Part shown: positions 38,609 through 49,556 of the stretch, in pieces
Numbering within the stretch: position 1 is the stretch's first letter
Layout of the letters: every line of letters starts with the position of its first letter
Assembly: GCF_026626745.1 (NCBI RefSeq)
Contig: NZ_JAPNJW010000001.1
Span: 2,774,001-2,838,000 of the forward strand
DNA from: Nannocystis sp. RBIL2
GTDB lineage: Bacteria > Myxococcota_A > Polyangia > Nannocystales > Nannocystaceae
Direction of reading: 5' to 3'
DNA: 64,000 nucleotides
Notes under the pieces: model-generated
The model's database searches: none
Told to the model about the DNA's origin: nothing
Seen by the model: only the letters and a program-made list of their open reading frames with translations
Program-made: the position numbers and the translations under genes

Positions 38609-40489
38609 TCAGCGGAGTGTGACGCGCGCCGTGGTCATCATCCCGCTCTTGCCCAGCTTGCGGCTCGTCTCGAGAAGGACATCCTCGCCCGCCCGCCGTG
38701 ACTCGACGACCACCGCGAGCTCCTCGATCGTGCGCAGCCTGTACGGGGCTCCCATGCCGCGGTGGCGGGCGGCGTAGATGGTGTCGCCGGCCTTGAAACC
38801 GGTCTCGAAGTGCGTCGCGGCCGATGCAGGCGGGCCCACCTTCGTCACGACGGGCACGCCCGAGCTGTCGTCGAACGCGAGCCCGAGGCGCTTCCACAGC
38901 AGTTCGGCCGCGGCGTCGTTCGCCGGCGCGACCCGGTAGCCGGCGCGCTTCTTCGCCTCCACGGCCTTGGTGAAGGCTGCGCTCGCCTTCTCTTCGGAGG
39001 CGAGCTCGTAGACCTTCTCTTCGCGGTCCGGCAGCACGCGCCGCCCGTACTGTGCCTTCCAGGTCGCGCCGTCCTGCGAGGCGATCCACACCTTGTCGCT
39101 CGTGCCCTTCTTGAGCCAGAGGATCGCCCGCTTCGGCGCGGGCTTGCTCGGCGCCTTCTTGGCCCTGGCCTTCGCTTTCGCGGCTTTTTCTTTCGCGGCC
39201 TTCTGCTCCGCCAGCGTGGCCGGCTTTGCCAGCACCGTGTCGTCCGCGAACATCGGCAGCTCGTCGTCGACGTGCGCGATCCACTTCGGGTCGGTCACCT
39301 TGATCCGCAGGGTGAAGGTCGGCCAGGCGGCCGAGAGAGCCGCGAGCGCCGCGGGCGGCGTGAGGGCGTCGAGCGCCGCAGCGGTGAGCTTCTTCTTCGG
39401 CTTCGTCGCGCCCTCGACGGTGAACGACGCCACGTAGGCCCTGGCGACCGCGGGGTACAGGTCCTCGTCGGTGCCCAGGCTCTGCTCGCGGAGGTCCCGC
39501 GTCAGCGCGTCGCCGAGCGGCGCCTTCGTCTTGAAGCCTTGCCTGAAGAAGTCGAACTCGAGCGGCCCGGCGAGCAGCGCGAGCACGTCGCTCTCGCTGG
39601 CGAACGGCACCTTGCGGCCGTCGGGCGGCAGGCGGCAGGTGAGCTCGAGCGTGTCGCCCCGCTTCTTCACGAGCGCCGCGCTGATGCGCACGCGCTCGAG
39701 CACCTCCGCGTACGACGCCTTCGTTCCCCGCCGCCCGGGCTTCAGGCGCAGACGGCCGATCGCCTCGACCTTCGACCAGCCCCAGCCTTGTAACGACAGC
39801 AGCGCGAACTTGTCGGCCGAGCCCTTCAGGAGCCCGAGCGCGCCCTCCTGCGGCCTGCCGGAGGCGATCACCCGCACCGCCTTGCCGTGCCAGGCCTGGA
39901 GCCGCTTGGGAGCGAGCTTCCCGGACAATTCGTCGACGACCTCGTACGCGCTGAGGGAGTACGCCGGCACCTGGACGAACGGAGGGAGCGGCTTCACGAT
40001 CCTGACGTCCCCGTAGGCTTCGCGCGGGACCCAGAGGAAGCCATCGCCGTCGTCGAGGTCGGAGTCGTCGACCTCGGGCGGCCCGGCGGCGCCCGTCGTC
40101 AGCAAAATCGGCGGGTGCCTGTCGTACTTGTCGATGCGCTGAAAGGCGGCGGTATCGAAGCTCTCGCCCGGCGCCATGTGATCGAGCCAGGCCGGATCGG
40201 AGACGGTGATGGTGAGCCGCCCGCGCTTGGCCGAATTCCCGGTGGGGGTCAGCGCGACCGATTGGATGAAGCCGCTGGCGTACTTCTTCAACCACACTCT
40301 GTCGGTCTTGTCGCGCGTGGTCAGCTCGCGCGCCAGGAGCGAGTCGTTCGCCGCCTCGCGCAGGATCATCAGCGCAAAACTGCGGTCCTCCGGGATCGTC
40401 GAGATGTCGGGGTGGATCACCTTCACGTCGAAGACCGCGGTCGTCGCCTTCTTCGAGACCACTTTCACGCGATACAGATCGGAGCCCAT
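38609..40489 (-). CDS. WGR- and PDZ-domain protein
   Basis: The start was set at the ATG at 40489 (MGSDLYRVKVVSKKATTAVFDV); a start 45 codons upstream adds sequence that looks unlike the rest. This gives 626 residues. The N-terminal two thirds is a large alpha/beta region of unknown family with repeated TITVSDPAWLDH / RIKVTDPKWIAH patterns. A Lys/Ala linker (about 421-456) leads to a WGR-like domain (KVWIASQDGATWKAQYGRR, then a SEEKASAAFTKAVEAKKRAGYR block). Last comes a PDZ-like domain (about 536-596, with GFKAGDTIYA). WGR domains bind nucleic acid ends or proteins in PARPs and bacterial regulators. The combination with PDZ is unusual. Confidence 0.7.
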   Translation of the reverse strand: MGSDLYRVKVVSKKATTAVFDVKVIHPDISTIPEDRSFALMILREAANDSLLARELTTRDKTDRVWLKKYASGFIQSVALTPTGNSAKRGRLTITVSDPAWLDHMAPGESFDTAAFQRIDKYDRHPPILLTTGAAGPPEVDDSDLDDGDGFLWVPREAYGDVRIVKPLPPFVQVPAYSLSAYEVVDELSGKLAPKRLQAWHGKAVRVIASGRPQEGALGLLKGSADKFALLSLQGWGWSKVEAIGRLRLKPGRRGTKASYAEVLERVRISAALVKKRGDTLELTCRLPPDGRKVPFASESDVLALLAGPLEFDFFRQGFKTKAPLGDALTRDLREQSLGTDEDLYPAVARAYVASFTVEGATKPKKKLTAAALDALTPPAALAALSAAWPTFTLRIKVTDPKWIAHVDDELPMFADDTVLAKPATLAEQKAAKEKAAKAKARAKKAPSKPAPKRAILWLKKGTSDKVWIASQDGATWKAQYGRRVLPDREEKVYELASEEKASAAFTKAVEAKKRAGYRVAPANDAAAELLWKRLGLAFDDSSGVPVVTKVGPPASAATHFETGFKAGDTIYAARHRGMGAPYRLRTIEELAVVVESRRAGEDVLLETSRKLGKSGMMTTARVTLR

Positions 40490-40911
40490 GGTAACGCCAC
40501 GATAGAGGGCCTGTCCGGTGACGTCAAACCCGATTGCGGGTGCACCGGGCAATGCGTTGCGGAGACGGACGACCACGACGTCGGTGCTCGACGCGAACCG
40601 GTGCAGCCCCGAGGCAGGCCCCATTCACGATCGCCGCGAGCGTAGGAGCGGATTCCCGCCGCGCTGATTCGACAGCTCGCGGGGCATGCGCTGCGGACGG
40701 CGATCTCGAAGCGGCCGCACGACCGGACGATGATCAACGTCACGTGTTTTCTGAGTCGTGCGGTGATACCGCGGAGCACCTGCTCGCGTGCTTCGTCCAT
40801 GCCGGAGAGCCGCGTCGGAACGGACCGGCCCGCCCGTCGGGCCGTGACTTCGTCGGTCGCGCGGGATTGCCCGTATCCTCCGCAGACCGCCGGTGTGACC
40901 CTGTCGAGGAC
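40490..40911. other. Divergent intergenic region
   Basis: This lies between the WGR-PDZ gene (minus) and the EGF/FG-GAP gene (plus). Both promoters should be here, but none is obvious. Open frames run through it on both strands, and their translations are Arg-rich and unlike the adjoining proteins. Confidence 0.45.
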
Positions 40912-42870
40912 ATGCGTCGCATTGAAGCCAAGAGCCGTGCCTTCGACAAACACCTGCTCCTCTTGCTCGGCCTGGGGTGTGGGGCCTGCGGGTCCGACAC
41001 CCCCGCCACCTCGATGACCGAGACCGAAACGGGGGCCACGACGACCACCACCGGTGACGTGCCGACCACCGAGGATTCGTCCACGGCACCGGACTCGACC
41101 ACCTGCAGCACCGCCGGATGCGGCGGCCCGACGACGTCCAGCAGCGACGACACCTCTTCGAGTGAAGGCACCAGCACGACCACGCCCGTGGACCCGACGA
41201 CAGGGACGACCGGCACGACCATGGTCACGGACCCGACCGATACCAGCGAGACCGGCACCGACGTCTGCGCTCCGAACCCCTGCCTCAACGACGGCACCTG
41301 CATCGAAGGCGGCGACGGTTACACCTGCGAGTGCGCCCCCGGATTCACCGGACCGAACTGCGAGACCGACATCGACGACTGCGCTCCGGAGCCGTGCCAG
41401 AACGGCGGCACCTGCATCGACGGCATCGACGGATTCACCTGCGAGTGCGCCCCTGGATTCACCGGACCGACCTGCGAGACCGACATCGACGACTGCGCCC
41501 CGAACCCCTGCCAGAACGGCGGCACCTGCACCGACGCCGTCAATGGCTACACCTGCGCGTGCGCCCCCACCTATACGGGCGAAAACTGCGACGCCTGCAC
41601 CGGCACCCTCGGGGACTGCAATGCGGACCCGGTCGACGGCTGCGAGGCCAACCTCCAGAGCAGCGCCGACCACTGCAACGCCTGCGGCAACGCGTGCGCG
41701 GCGAACGACATCTGCAGCAACGGCGACTGCAAGCCGCCCCCCGCCGGCCAGGTCCCCGGCGTGCCGATCGACGTGCCCGCGACGCACACCCCGCTGGCCC
41801 CCGCGGTCGCCGACATCGACAAGGACGGCAAGCTCGACATCCTGGTCGCCAACGCCGAGTCCGGCTCGGCGATGACCCCCTCCGGCTCGCTCTCCGTCTT
41901 TCTCGGCAACGGCGACGCCACCGTGCAAGCGGAGGTCAACTACGCCGGCGCGCCGCTGTCGAGCAACGCTGTCGTCGCGGCGGACGTGGACGGCGACGGC
42001 TGGCTCGACGCCGTCACCGTCGACGGCCAGACCAACCTGCCCGCCATCCACGGCAACCTCAGCGTCTACCGCAACCTCGGCCCGGACGCGCCCGGCACCT
42101 TCGGGGCGCCGGCGCCGTTTTCCACCGGCGCCCCGGGCTCCCTCCACCTCTGCGCCGCCGACTTCGACAAGGACGGCGCGATCGACGTCGCTACCACCAG
42201 CGTGACCTCGAACCAGGTGAGCGTGATCCCCGGCACCGGCACCGGCACCTTCGGCCCGCCCGTGCTCATCACCATCCTTTCGACCGGCGGCGTGCAGTCG
42301 ACGATCGCCTGCCGTGACGTCGACGGCAACTCCCACGTCGACCTCGTGGTGACCAGCCCCAGCTCGGCGCGCCTGTCGATCCTCGTCAATCAAGGCGATG
42401 GCACGTTCGCTGCCCCGGTCGCCTACGCCAACGCCCTCAACGGCCAGACCGCGGGCCTCGCCTTCGGCGACGCCGACGGCGACGGTACGCTCGACATCCT
42501 CGCCAACGGTGCCGCCGGCGGCTACCTGTTCTTCTTCAAGGGCAACGGCAACGGCACCTTCGCCAACGGGGTGCAATCCGCCACCGGCGCCCCCCTGGTC
42601 GCCAACTCGGCGCTGGGGGTCGTGGCCAGCGACTTCAACGGCGACGGCAAGCTCGACGCCTACATCCTGTACACCACGGCCGCCGGCGGAGTGTTCCCCA
42701 TGACCGGCACCGGCACCGGCACCTTCACCGCAGCCCCCCTCGTCGCCACCGGCGTCTCGCCGGGCCTCAACGCCATCGCCGTCGCCGACCTGAACGTCGA
42801 CGGATACGACGACCTCATCCTGACCAACAAGGGCTCCGCGACGCTCACGGTGATCCCCAACGGCCTCTGA
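40912..42870 (+). CDS. Surface lipoprotein with three EGF-like domains and FG-GAP/VCBS repeats
   Basis: The start at 40912 follows GAGGAC and opens a lipoprotein-like signal (LLLLLGLGCGACGSD; Cys23 or Cys26), giving 652 residues. A Thr/Ser/Asp-rich linker (about 30-115) is followed by three calcium-binding-type EGF modules (CAPNPCLNDGTC, CAPEPCQNGGTC and CAPNPCQNGGTC, joined by ETDIDD). A Cys-rich segment (DGCEANLQSSADHCNACGNAC) comes next, then about seven FG-GAP repeats with calcium loops such as DIDKDGKLDI, DVDGDGWLDA and DADGDGTLDI, which form a beta-propeller. The protein should be displayed on the cell surface for adhesion or ligand binding. The EGF modules are near-identical in DNA, indicating recent duplication. 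Confidence 0.9.
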   Translation: MRRIEAKSRAFDKHLLLLLGLGCGACGSDTPATSMTETETGATTTTTGDVPTTEDSSTAPDSTTCSTAGCGGPTTSSSDDTSSSEGTSTTTPVDPTTGTTGTTMVTDPTDTSETGTDVCAPNPCLNDGTCIEGGDGYTCECAPGFTGPNCETDIDDCAPEPCQNGGTCIDGIDGFTCECAPGFTGPTCETDIDDCAPNPCQNGGTCTDAVNGYTCACAPTYTGENCDACTGTLGDCNADPVDGCEANLQSSADHCNACGNACAANDICSNGDCKPPPAGQVPGVPIDVPATHTPLAPAVADIDKDGKLDILVANAESGSAMTPSGSLSVFLGNGDATVQAEVNYAGAPLSSNAVVAADVDGDGWLDAVTVDGQTNLPAIHGNLSVYRNLGPDAPGTFGAPAPFSTGAPGSLHLCAADFDKDGAIDVATTSVTSNQVSVIPGTGTGTFGPPVLITILSTGGVQSTIACRDVDGNSHVDLVVTSPSSARLSILVNQGDGTFAAPVAYANALNGQTAGLAFGDADGDGTLDILANGAAGGYLFFFKGNGNGTFANGVQSATGAPLVANSALGVVASDFNGDGKLDAYILYTTAAGGVFPMTGTGTGTFTAAPLVATGVSPGLNAIAVADLNVDGYDDLILTNKGSATLTVIPNGL

Positions 42871-42899
42871 CCGTCCAACGACAGGCAAGCGGATCGCGC

Positions 42900-42932
42900 C
42901 CGGGCCGGGCGAGCGGCGGTCGTCCGGCCCGG
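42900..42932. terminator. Hairpin between convergent genes
   Basis: CCGGGCCGG (42900-42908) and CCGGCCCGG (42924-42932) form a perfect 9-bp stem with a 15-nt loop, 30 bp after the FG-GAP stop and 41 bp from the convergent DUF6209 stop. Confidence 0.5.
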
Positions 42933-42973
42933 CCGACCACGGAAGAGCCTCTCGACCGCGGTCGCCGCGAGCG

Positions 42974-43312
42974 TCACGACGGCGGCTTCACGTCCAACCA
43001 GTAGTTCTCACCGTATCGGCTGTCCCAGGCCGAGCAGCCCGTGTGATCGCTGTTGTGGAACCATAGCTCGATTCGGTCGGTACCCGGCGGCACGTCCACC
43101 TCGAGCGCGCCCGACGAGATGTCGCCGGCCCGCTCCTGGTTGCCAGGGTGAAAGCGAAGGTGGGCGACCAGGCTCCATGCCTTCTGCCCGTAGCGCTCTG
43201 CACGGCACTGGCAAGACCTCGCCAGGTCGTATTCGAGCCGCAGGGGCTCGCCGGGGCGAATCTCGGAGTTCGATGGATTTGACCAATCCGACAAGAAACG
43301 TACCGTAGCCAT
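42974..43312 (-). CDS. DUF6209-type protein
   Basis: This is a 112-residue protein with GAGGGATC before the ATG at 43312. It has the single beta-sandwich pattern I associate with DUF6209: MATVRFLSDWSN, GEPLRLEYDLARSCQCRAERYG, AWSLVAHLRFHPG, then DRIELWFHNSDHTGCSAWDSRYGENYWLDV. Four cysteines are present, two of them in the SCQC motif. No signal peptide is seen. The function of the family is unknown. It converges with the FG-GAP gene, with a hairpin between them. Confidence 0.78.
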   Translation of the reverse strand: MATVRFLSDWSNPSNSEIRPGEPLRLEYDLARSCQCRAERYGQKAWSLVAHLRFHPGNQERAGDISSGALEVDVPPGTDRIELWFHNSDHTGCSAWDSRYGENYWLDVKPPS

Positions 43313-43550
43313 GATCCCTCTTTCCCGCCGGAAAGCTTCGCGCCTCGGCGATGGACCCGTCAACAGAAAAGCGCGACGCCAACGACGACGGATGCGCGCT
43401 CGTGTCGGGGCGAGGGAGTCGAGCGCCACGACCCGATCCGTTCAGGGTCGGGCGCACCGACCCTCATGGTCCGCCAGTCAATCATCAAACCTGTCGCCCT
43501 GCGACGTCGGGGGTCGAGCGGCCACGCTGAAGGCGCGCAAGCGACGCATT

Positions 43551-43613
43551 CGCGCGGGCGAAAAAATTCGAAGCTTTTTTGGATCGGAGCGGAGGGGTCG
43601 CGGCTCTCTCTCC
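43551..43613 (+). repeat. Third, solo copy of the AT-cored repeat element
   Basis: GAAAAAATTCGAAGCTTTTT followed by TGGATCGGAGCGGAGGGGTC and GGCTCT aligns with the right arm at 7132-7200 with a few changes. It directly precedes the first recognisable residues of a broken dctP gene, so the 5' part of that gene is missing exactly where the element lies. Confidence 0.75.
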
Positions 43614-43622
43614 GGTGAAACC

Positions 43623-44378
43623 ATGATGAGAGAGTCGATGCACGGACGGCGCTGTCGTCTCGAGCGTCGGCCTCGCCAGGCTCCACAAGCCCGCGCTCGC
43701 CCTGCAGATGCCGGGCCTGTTCACCACCTGGGCGAAGCTCGACGCCGCCCGCGCCGCGTTGGCCGGGGAGCTCGAGGCGGGGCTCCGCAGCCCGGGGCCG
43801 CTGCCGTCGGTTGGTGCGACGTGGGCATGGTGTCCATCTTCTCGCGCGGCTTTCCCGTGCGGCCCGCTACCAGCCTCAAGGGCAGGAAACCGTGGCTGCT
43901 CCGCGACGACCCGATCGTGAAGGCCCTCTACCAGAGCATCGGCGGTGTGACTGCGGTGCCGCTGAGTGCCCCCGAGGTGCTGCCCCGGCTCGACACATCC
44001 GCGGTCAACGCGGTGCTGCAGTCACCGCTCGCCGTCGAGCAACTCCAGTGGGCGAGCAAGCTCGACACCATCACCGACCTCGCGGTCGGGCCCCGCGTCG
44101 GGGCCATCGTCCTCTCGCAGAAGAGGCTGGACGCTTTGCCCGCCGATCTGCGGGCGATCGTGCTGGACACGGGCAAGATCGCTGCCAACGCGCTCCAGAC
44201 CCGTGCTCGCCAGGAAGACACGGCCGCGCTCGCGCGGCTCAAGGGCATGATGACGGTCGTCTCCCTCACCGCCGACGAGCGCGGTTTTTGGAACGCGCGG
44301 TTCAAACAGACGCGCCAAATCCTGGCGCAGGGCACCTTCTCTCCCGAGCTCGTCGCTCGGCTCGAGTCGATGGCCTGA
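43623..44378 (+). pseudogene. Truncated, frameshifted TRAP-type solute-binding protein (dctP-like)
   Basis: The last 180 or so residues are a good DctP-type binding protein: CDVGMVSIFSRGFPV, LKGRKPWLLRDDPIVKALYQ, then VPLSAPEVLPRL, EQLQWASKLDTITDL and LPADLRAIVLDTGK. Between about 43641 and 43795 the homologous sequence (DGAVVSSVGLARLHKPALAL, then MPGLFTTWAKLDAARAAL) lies in another frame, so two compensating frameshifts are needed. The start of the family, including the signal peptide, is absent; the first homologous residues (GETMMRESM) follow the repeat element. No TRAP permease is present. Sequencing error could explain the shifts but not the missing 5' end. Confidence 0.75.
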
Positions 44379-44425
44379 ACGAGCGTCGCGCCGAAGCCCC
44401 GATTGACTCTTGAATACGATGGAGG

Positions 44426-44440
44426 TTGCTTGCCAAGCAA
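44426..44440. promoter_or_regulatory. Perfect short palindrome abutting a ribosome-binding site
   Basis: TTGCTTG-C-CAAGCAA lies immediately before GGAG of the gene at 44451. It could be an operator or a small hairpin limiting ribosome access. Confidence 0.35.
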
Positions 44441-44450
44441 GGAGAACACC

Positions 44451-44855
44451 ATGAAGAAACTTCTGACCATCGCCGCTCTGTTCGTCGCAATGACCGGGAC
44501 CGCGTTCGCTGCGAACTACTACGATCTCAACATCGTGAAGCCCGCCGCGAAGGTGAACGTGAAGGCGGTCGCAACGGTGAAAGTCACCGCAAAGGCCGAT
44601 TATCACATCAACAAAGAATACCCGGCCAAGCTGTCGCTCACGGCGCCCGACGGCGTGAAACTGGACCGCAACAAGCTGACCATGCAGGACGCCACGCTCA
44701 CCGAGAATGTGCTCAAGTTCGAGATCGGGCTGACCGCCTCCACGAGCGGCAAGAAGACGATCACCGGTGAGCTCAGGGGCGCTGTGTGTACCGAAAATGA
44801 CTGCATACCCTTCAACGAGAAGGTCAGCATCGAGGTCGACGTCGCCGCCAAGTAG
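44451..44855 (+). CDS. Periplasmic DsbD-alpha-like small protein
   Basis: AAGGAG lies 8 nt before the ATG at 44451; an upstream in-frame ATG is ignored. The 134-residue protein has a clear Sec signal (MKKLLTIAALFVAMTGTAFA) and a single immunoglobulin-like domain: AKADYHINKEYPAKLSLTAP, VLKFEIGLTASTSGKKTI, then ELRGAVCTENDCIPF. The layout, including the two Cys in VCTENDCIPF, resembles the N-terminal domain of the thiol-disulfide interchange protein DsbD, without its membrane or thioredoxin parts. A role in periplasmic thiol exchange is possible. Its base composition is visibly less GC-rich than the neighbours. Confidence 0.65.
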   Translation: MKKLLTIAALFVAMTGTAFAANYYDLNIVKPAAKVNVKAVATVKVTAKADYHINKEYPAKLSLTAPDGVKLDRNKLTMQDATLTENVLKFEIGLTASTSGKKTITGELRGAVCTENDCIPFNEKVSIEVDVAAK

Positions 44856-45435
44856 TGCGATATGGGTGAGGGGCGCGAGCGGCCCTGGCCCCGCTCACGG
44901 CCCTGCGAGTCGGCAGGGCCCGCGGCGCGTCGCGGCGGGCCTCTTTATCGTGGTAAGTTCCCATACACACAACTGGCGGCGGCCAGGGGCGTCGACGCGC
45001 ACGTGACAGAGCACGAATCGAGGAAGAACGGACGGCGAAAGTCCGATTACTGGCGCTCGGCCGAACGTGGGAGACCGAGGTCCCTGTCGGCTCGACGCTC
45101 CTCCCGGCGGCGAAAAGCGTGGGCGCACCGGAGGGCGACGTGTGCGGTGGCGTCTGCGCCTGCTCCACGTGCCACGTCTACGTCACGAAGGGCCGAGAGC
45201 TGCTCTCCGAGGACGAGGAGGACGAGGAGGACATTCTCGACAAGGCGTTCGACGTGCGCGCCTCGAGCCGGCTCGGCTGTCAGGCGAGGATCCAGAAGGA
45301 CGGCGACATCGAGGCGGAGATCTCGCGCGAGAGCCTCGACGCGTTCTACCACGAGCACCCCGGACGTGAAGGACCCCCGCAAGGGTCGAGCGCGCGGCAC
45401 CTCCCTCTTCGGTCATATCGCGCCGGCTCCAGCAC

Positions 45436-48051
<2,616 letters not shown>

Positions 48052-48061
48052 CCGCGCAGCT

Positions 48062-49024
48062 CTACGGGGCGCCCACGATCTTTCCGCTCTGGAGGAGCCC
48101 GCCGGAGGCGAACGGCGTGCCGCAGGCGGGCAGCTCGCAGCTCAGCGCCTGCGGCCCGAGGCGCATGTTGTTCGCGTTGAGGCAGACCGCCCCCTCCGGC
48201 CCCCACTCGGCCTCGACCACGAATTGAAGGTTCGGATCGACGCCCTGGATGCCGAGCTGGTCGAGGACGTGAATCGCCGTACCCTGCTGCGTGTGCGCCA
48301 CGCCGTCGCCGCAGTAGTCGGCGCGGACCAGCCGCGTGCAGGCCTGGTGGACCTCGTGCAGATCGGCGAGCCACGGCCTGTAACCCCATTCCACGCACTT
48401 CGCCAGCGCCGTGTCGCGGCACGCGAACGTGACGCTGCTGGCCGTGGCCGGCATGCGACCGCCGGTGCCCGGGTTCCACACGTCGGCCAGCAAGATCGCC
48501 TGCGTCGGCTCGCCGGCGCTGTCGATGCACATCGGGCCCCAGCCGCCGGAGTCGACCTTGAGCGAAACATCGAACAGCCACACGTCGGAGCCGGGGGCCA
48601 GCGGCGCGACGTCGAGGATCTTGAGCAGCTTCTGGCGAGTCGTCCCGCCCTCCTTCACCTCGAAGTGCAGCTTGGCGTCGTCGAGCTCGAGGCCCGCCAG
48701 CTCCTCGCCCTGGTGCGACGTGACGACCAACATGCTGCCCTCGATCCGGGCGTCTTCGGCCACGCCGTCGCCCTGCACGTTGACCTGCTTCAGCTGGATC
48801 TGGTCCGAAGCTCCATTGGGGCCGTTGAGCAAGCCCCCGTTCAGCAGCGCCCCGTTCAGCAGCGCCCCGTTCAGCAGACCCCCGTTCAGCAGCCCCCCGT
48901 TGACCTGGGCGCTGCGGGCCTCGACCTCGTCGCAGCCGCAAGCGCCGTCATCCGCCCGCGGCTCGTCGCACGCCGCCATCGCGGTCACCAACACCACCGC
49001 TCCGCACAACGAAGTGATTCGCAT
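48062..49024 (-). CDS. ADYC-domain lipoprotein with NGxLL pentapeptide repeats
   Basis: This is a 320-residue protein with GAGG before the ATG and a lipobox MAAC (Cys19). Five copies of N-G-[GA]-L-L at about 42-66 form a short repetitive neck, followed by a domain containing the name-giving RADYC motif (234-238). Around it are CVEWGYRPW, LHEVHQACTRLVRADYCGDG and MCIDSAGEPTQ. ADYC domains are found mainly in myxobacteria and have no known function; the paired cysteines suggest an extracellular, disulfide-stabilised fold. It is directly upstream of the kinase-TPR gene, which suggests a surface sensor-kinase pair, though this is inferred from proximity. Confidence 0.85.
   Translation of the reverse strand: MRITSLCGAVVLVTAMAACDEPRADDGACGCDEVEARSAQVNGGLLNGGLLNGALLNGALLNGGLLNGPNGASDQIQLKQVNVQGDGVAEDARIEGSMLVVTSHQGEELAGLELDDAKLHFEVKEGGTTRQKLLKILDVAPLAPGSDVWLFDVSLKVDSGGWGPMCIDSAGEPTQAILLADVWNPGTGGRMPATASSVTFACRDTALAKCVEWGYRPWLADLHEVHQACTRLVRADYCGDGVAHTQQGTAIHVLDQLGIQGVDPNLQFVVEAEWGPEGAVCLNANNMRLGPQALSCELPACGTPFASGGLLQSGKIVGAP
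48821..48901 (-). repeat. 15-bp tandem repeats encoding NGxLL
   Basis: Five 15-bp units (plus an NG remnant) encode the pentapeptide neck of the ADYC lipoprotein, with alternating Gly or Ala at position 3. Units are nearly identical, so copy number is likely to vary between strains. Confidence 0.85.
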
Positions 49025-49556
49025 CGATCCCTCCCCCGCGTCCGATCATTATACACAACAATCTTCAGCGGTGGCCAGTTCGAATGAAAAGCCGTGTGTA
49101 CGACCCTGTCGGCCGGTTCCTACGAATCCCTCGCTGTCCTATCGCGGATGAACAATGTTGACTCTCCCGAGAGTCCGAACCTCGCCGCGAGCGGGACACA
49201 TTGGAATTCTCGGCCCCGGCGCCCTCGAACATCCGTTCGCATCGCGGCGCACGCGGTCGCGCGAGCGGCCACCGGAGAAGCGCCCGGGGGCGTTGTCGGG
49301 GCAGGTCGTCAGATCTGCCAGCGCAGCGCCGTGGCGAGGCGCGTGTAACACCTTGCGATGCTGCGGACCCGGCGCCGGATCGCCGCCGCGCACGGTGCCT
49401 TCAGACCCCGGCTGTCGCAGCGAGGCTTCGACCCTTCATTCGCATCAAGCCAAGTATGCACATTCACCAGTGACACGAATGCTCCATGAACCGCGAGGAC
49501 AGCCGTGAATACCCGGCCGCTCGTCGGTCCGCACGAACCGTCACCGCATACCCCAT
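49025..49556. other. Intergenic region between ADYC and hypothetical genes
   Basis: Apart from the TATAAT box at its left end, I see nothing convincing. Short ORFs on both strands have Arg-rich, protein-unlike translations. Confidence 0.5.
49048..49053 (-). promoter_or_regulatory. Candidate -10 element for the ADYC-kinase unit
   Basis: Read on the minus strand this is a perfect TATAAT, 23 bp before the ADYC ATG, in a locally AT-rich patch (GTGTATAATGATC). No good -35 hexamer is visible at 16-18 bp, so this is a partial match. Confidence 0.4.

Noticed and set aside
41265..41600. Repetitive DNA considered as a CRISPR-like array
   Set aside because: The repeats encode EGF modules in frame, without unique spacers.
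40465..42888. An 807-codon ORF antisense to the EGF/FG-GAP gene
   Set aside because: Val/Gly/Ala/Arg-rich shadow of calcium-loop repeats; no signal or motif.
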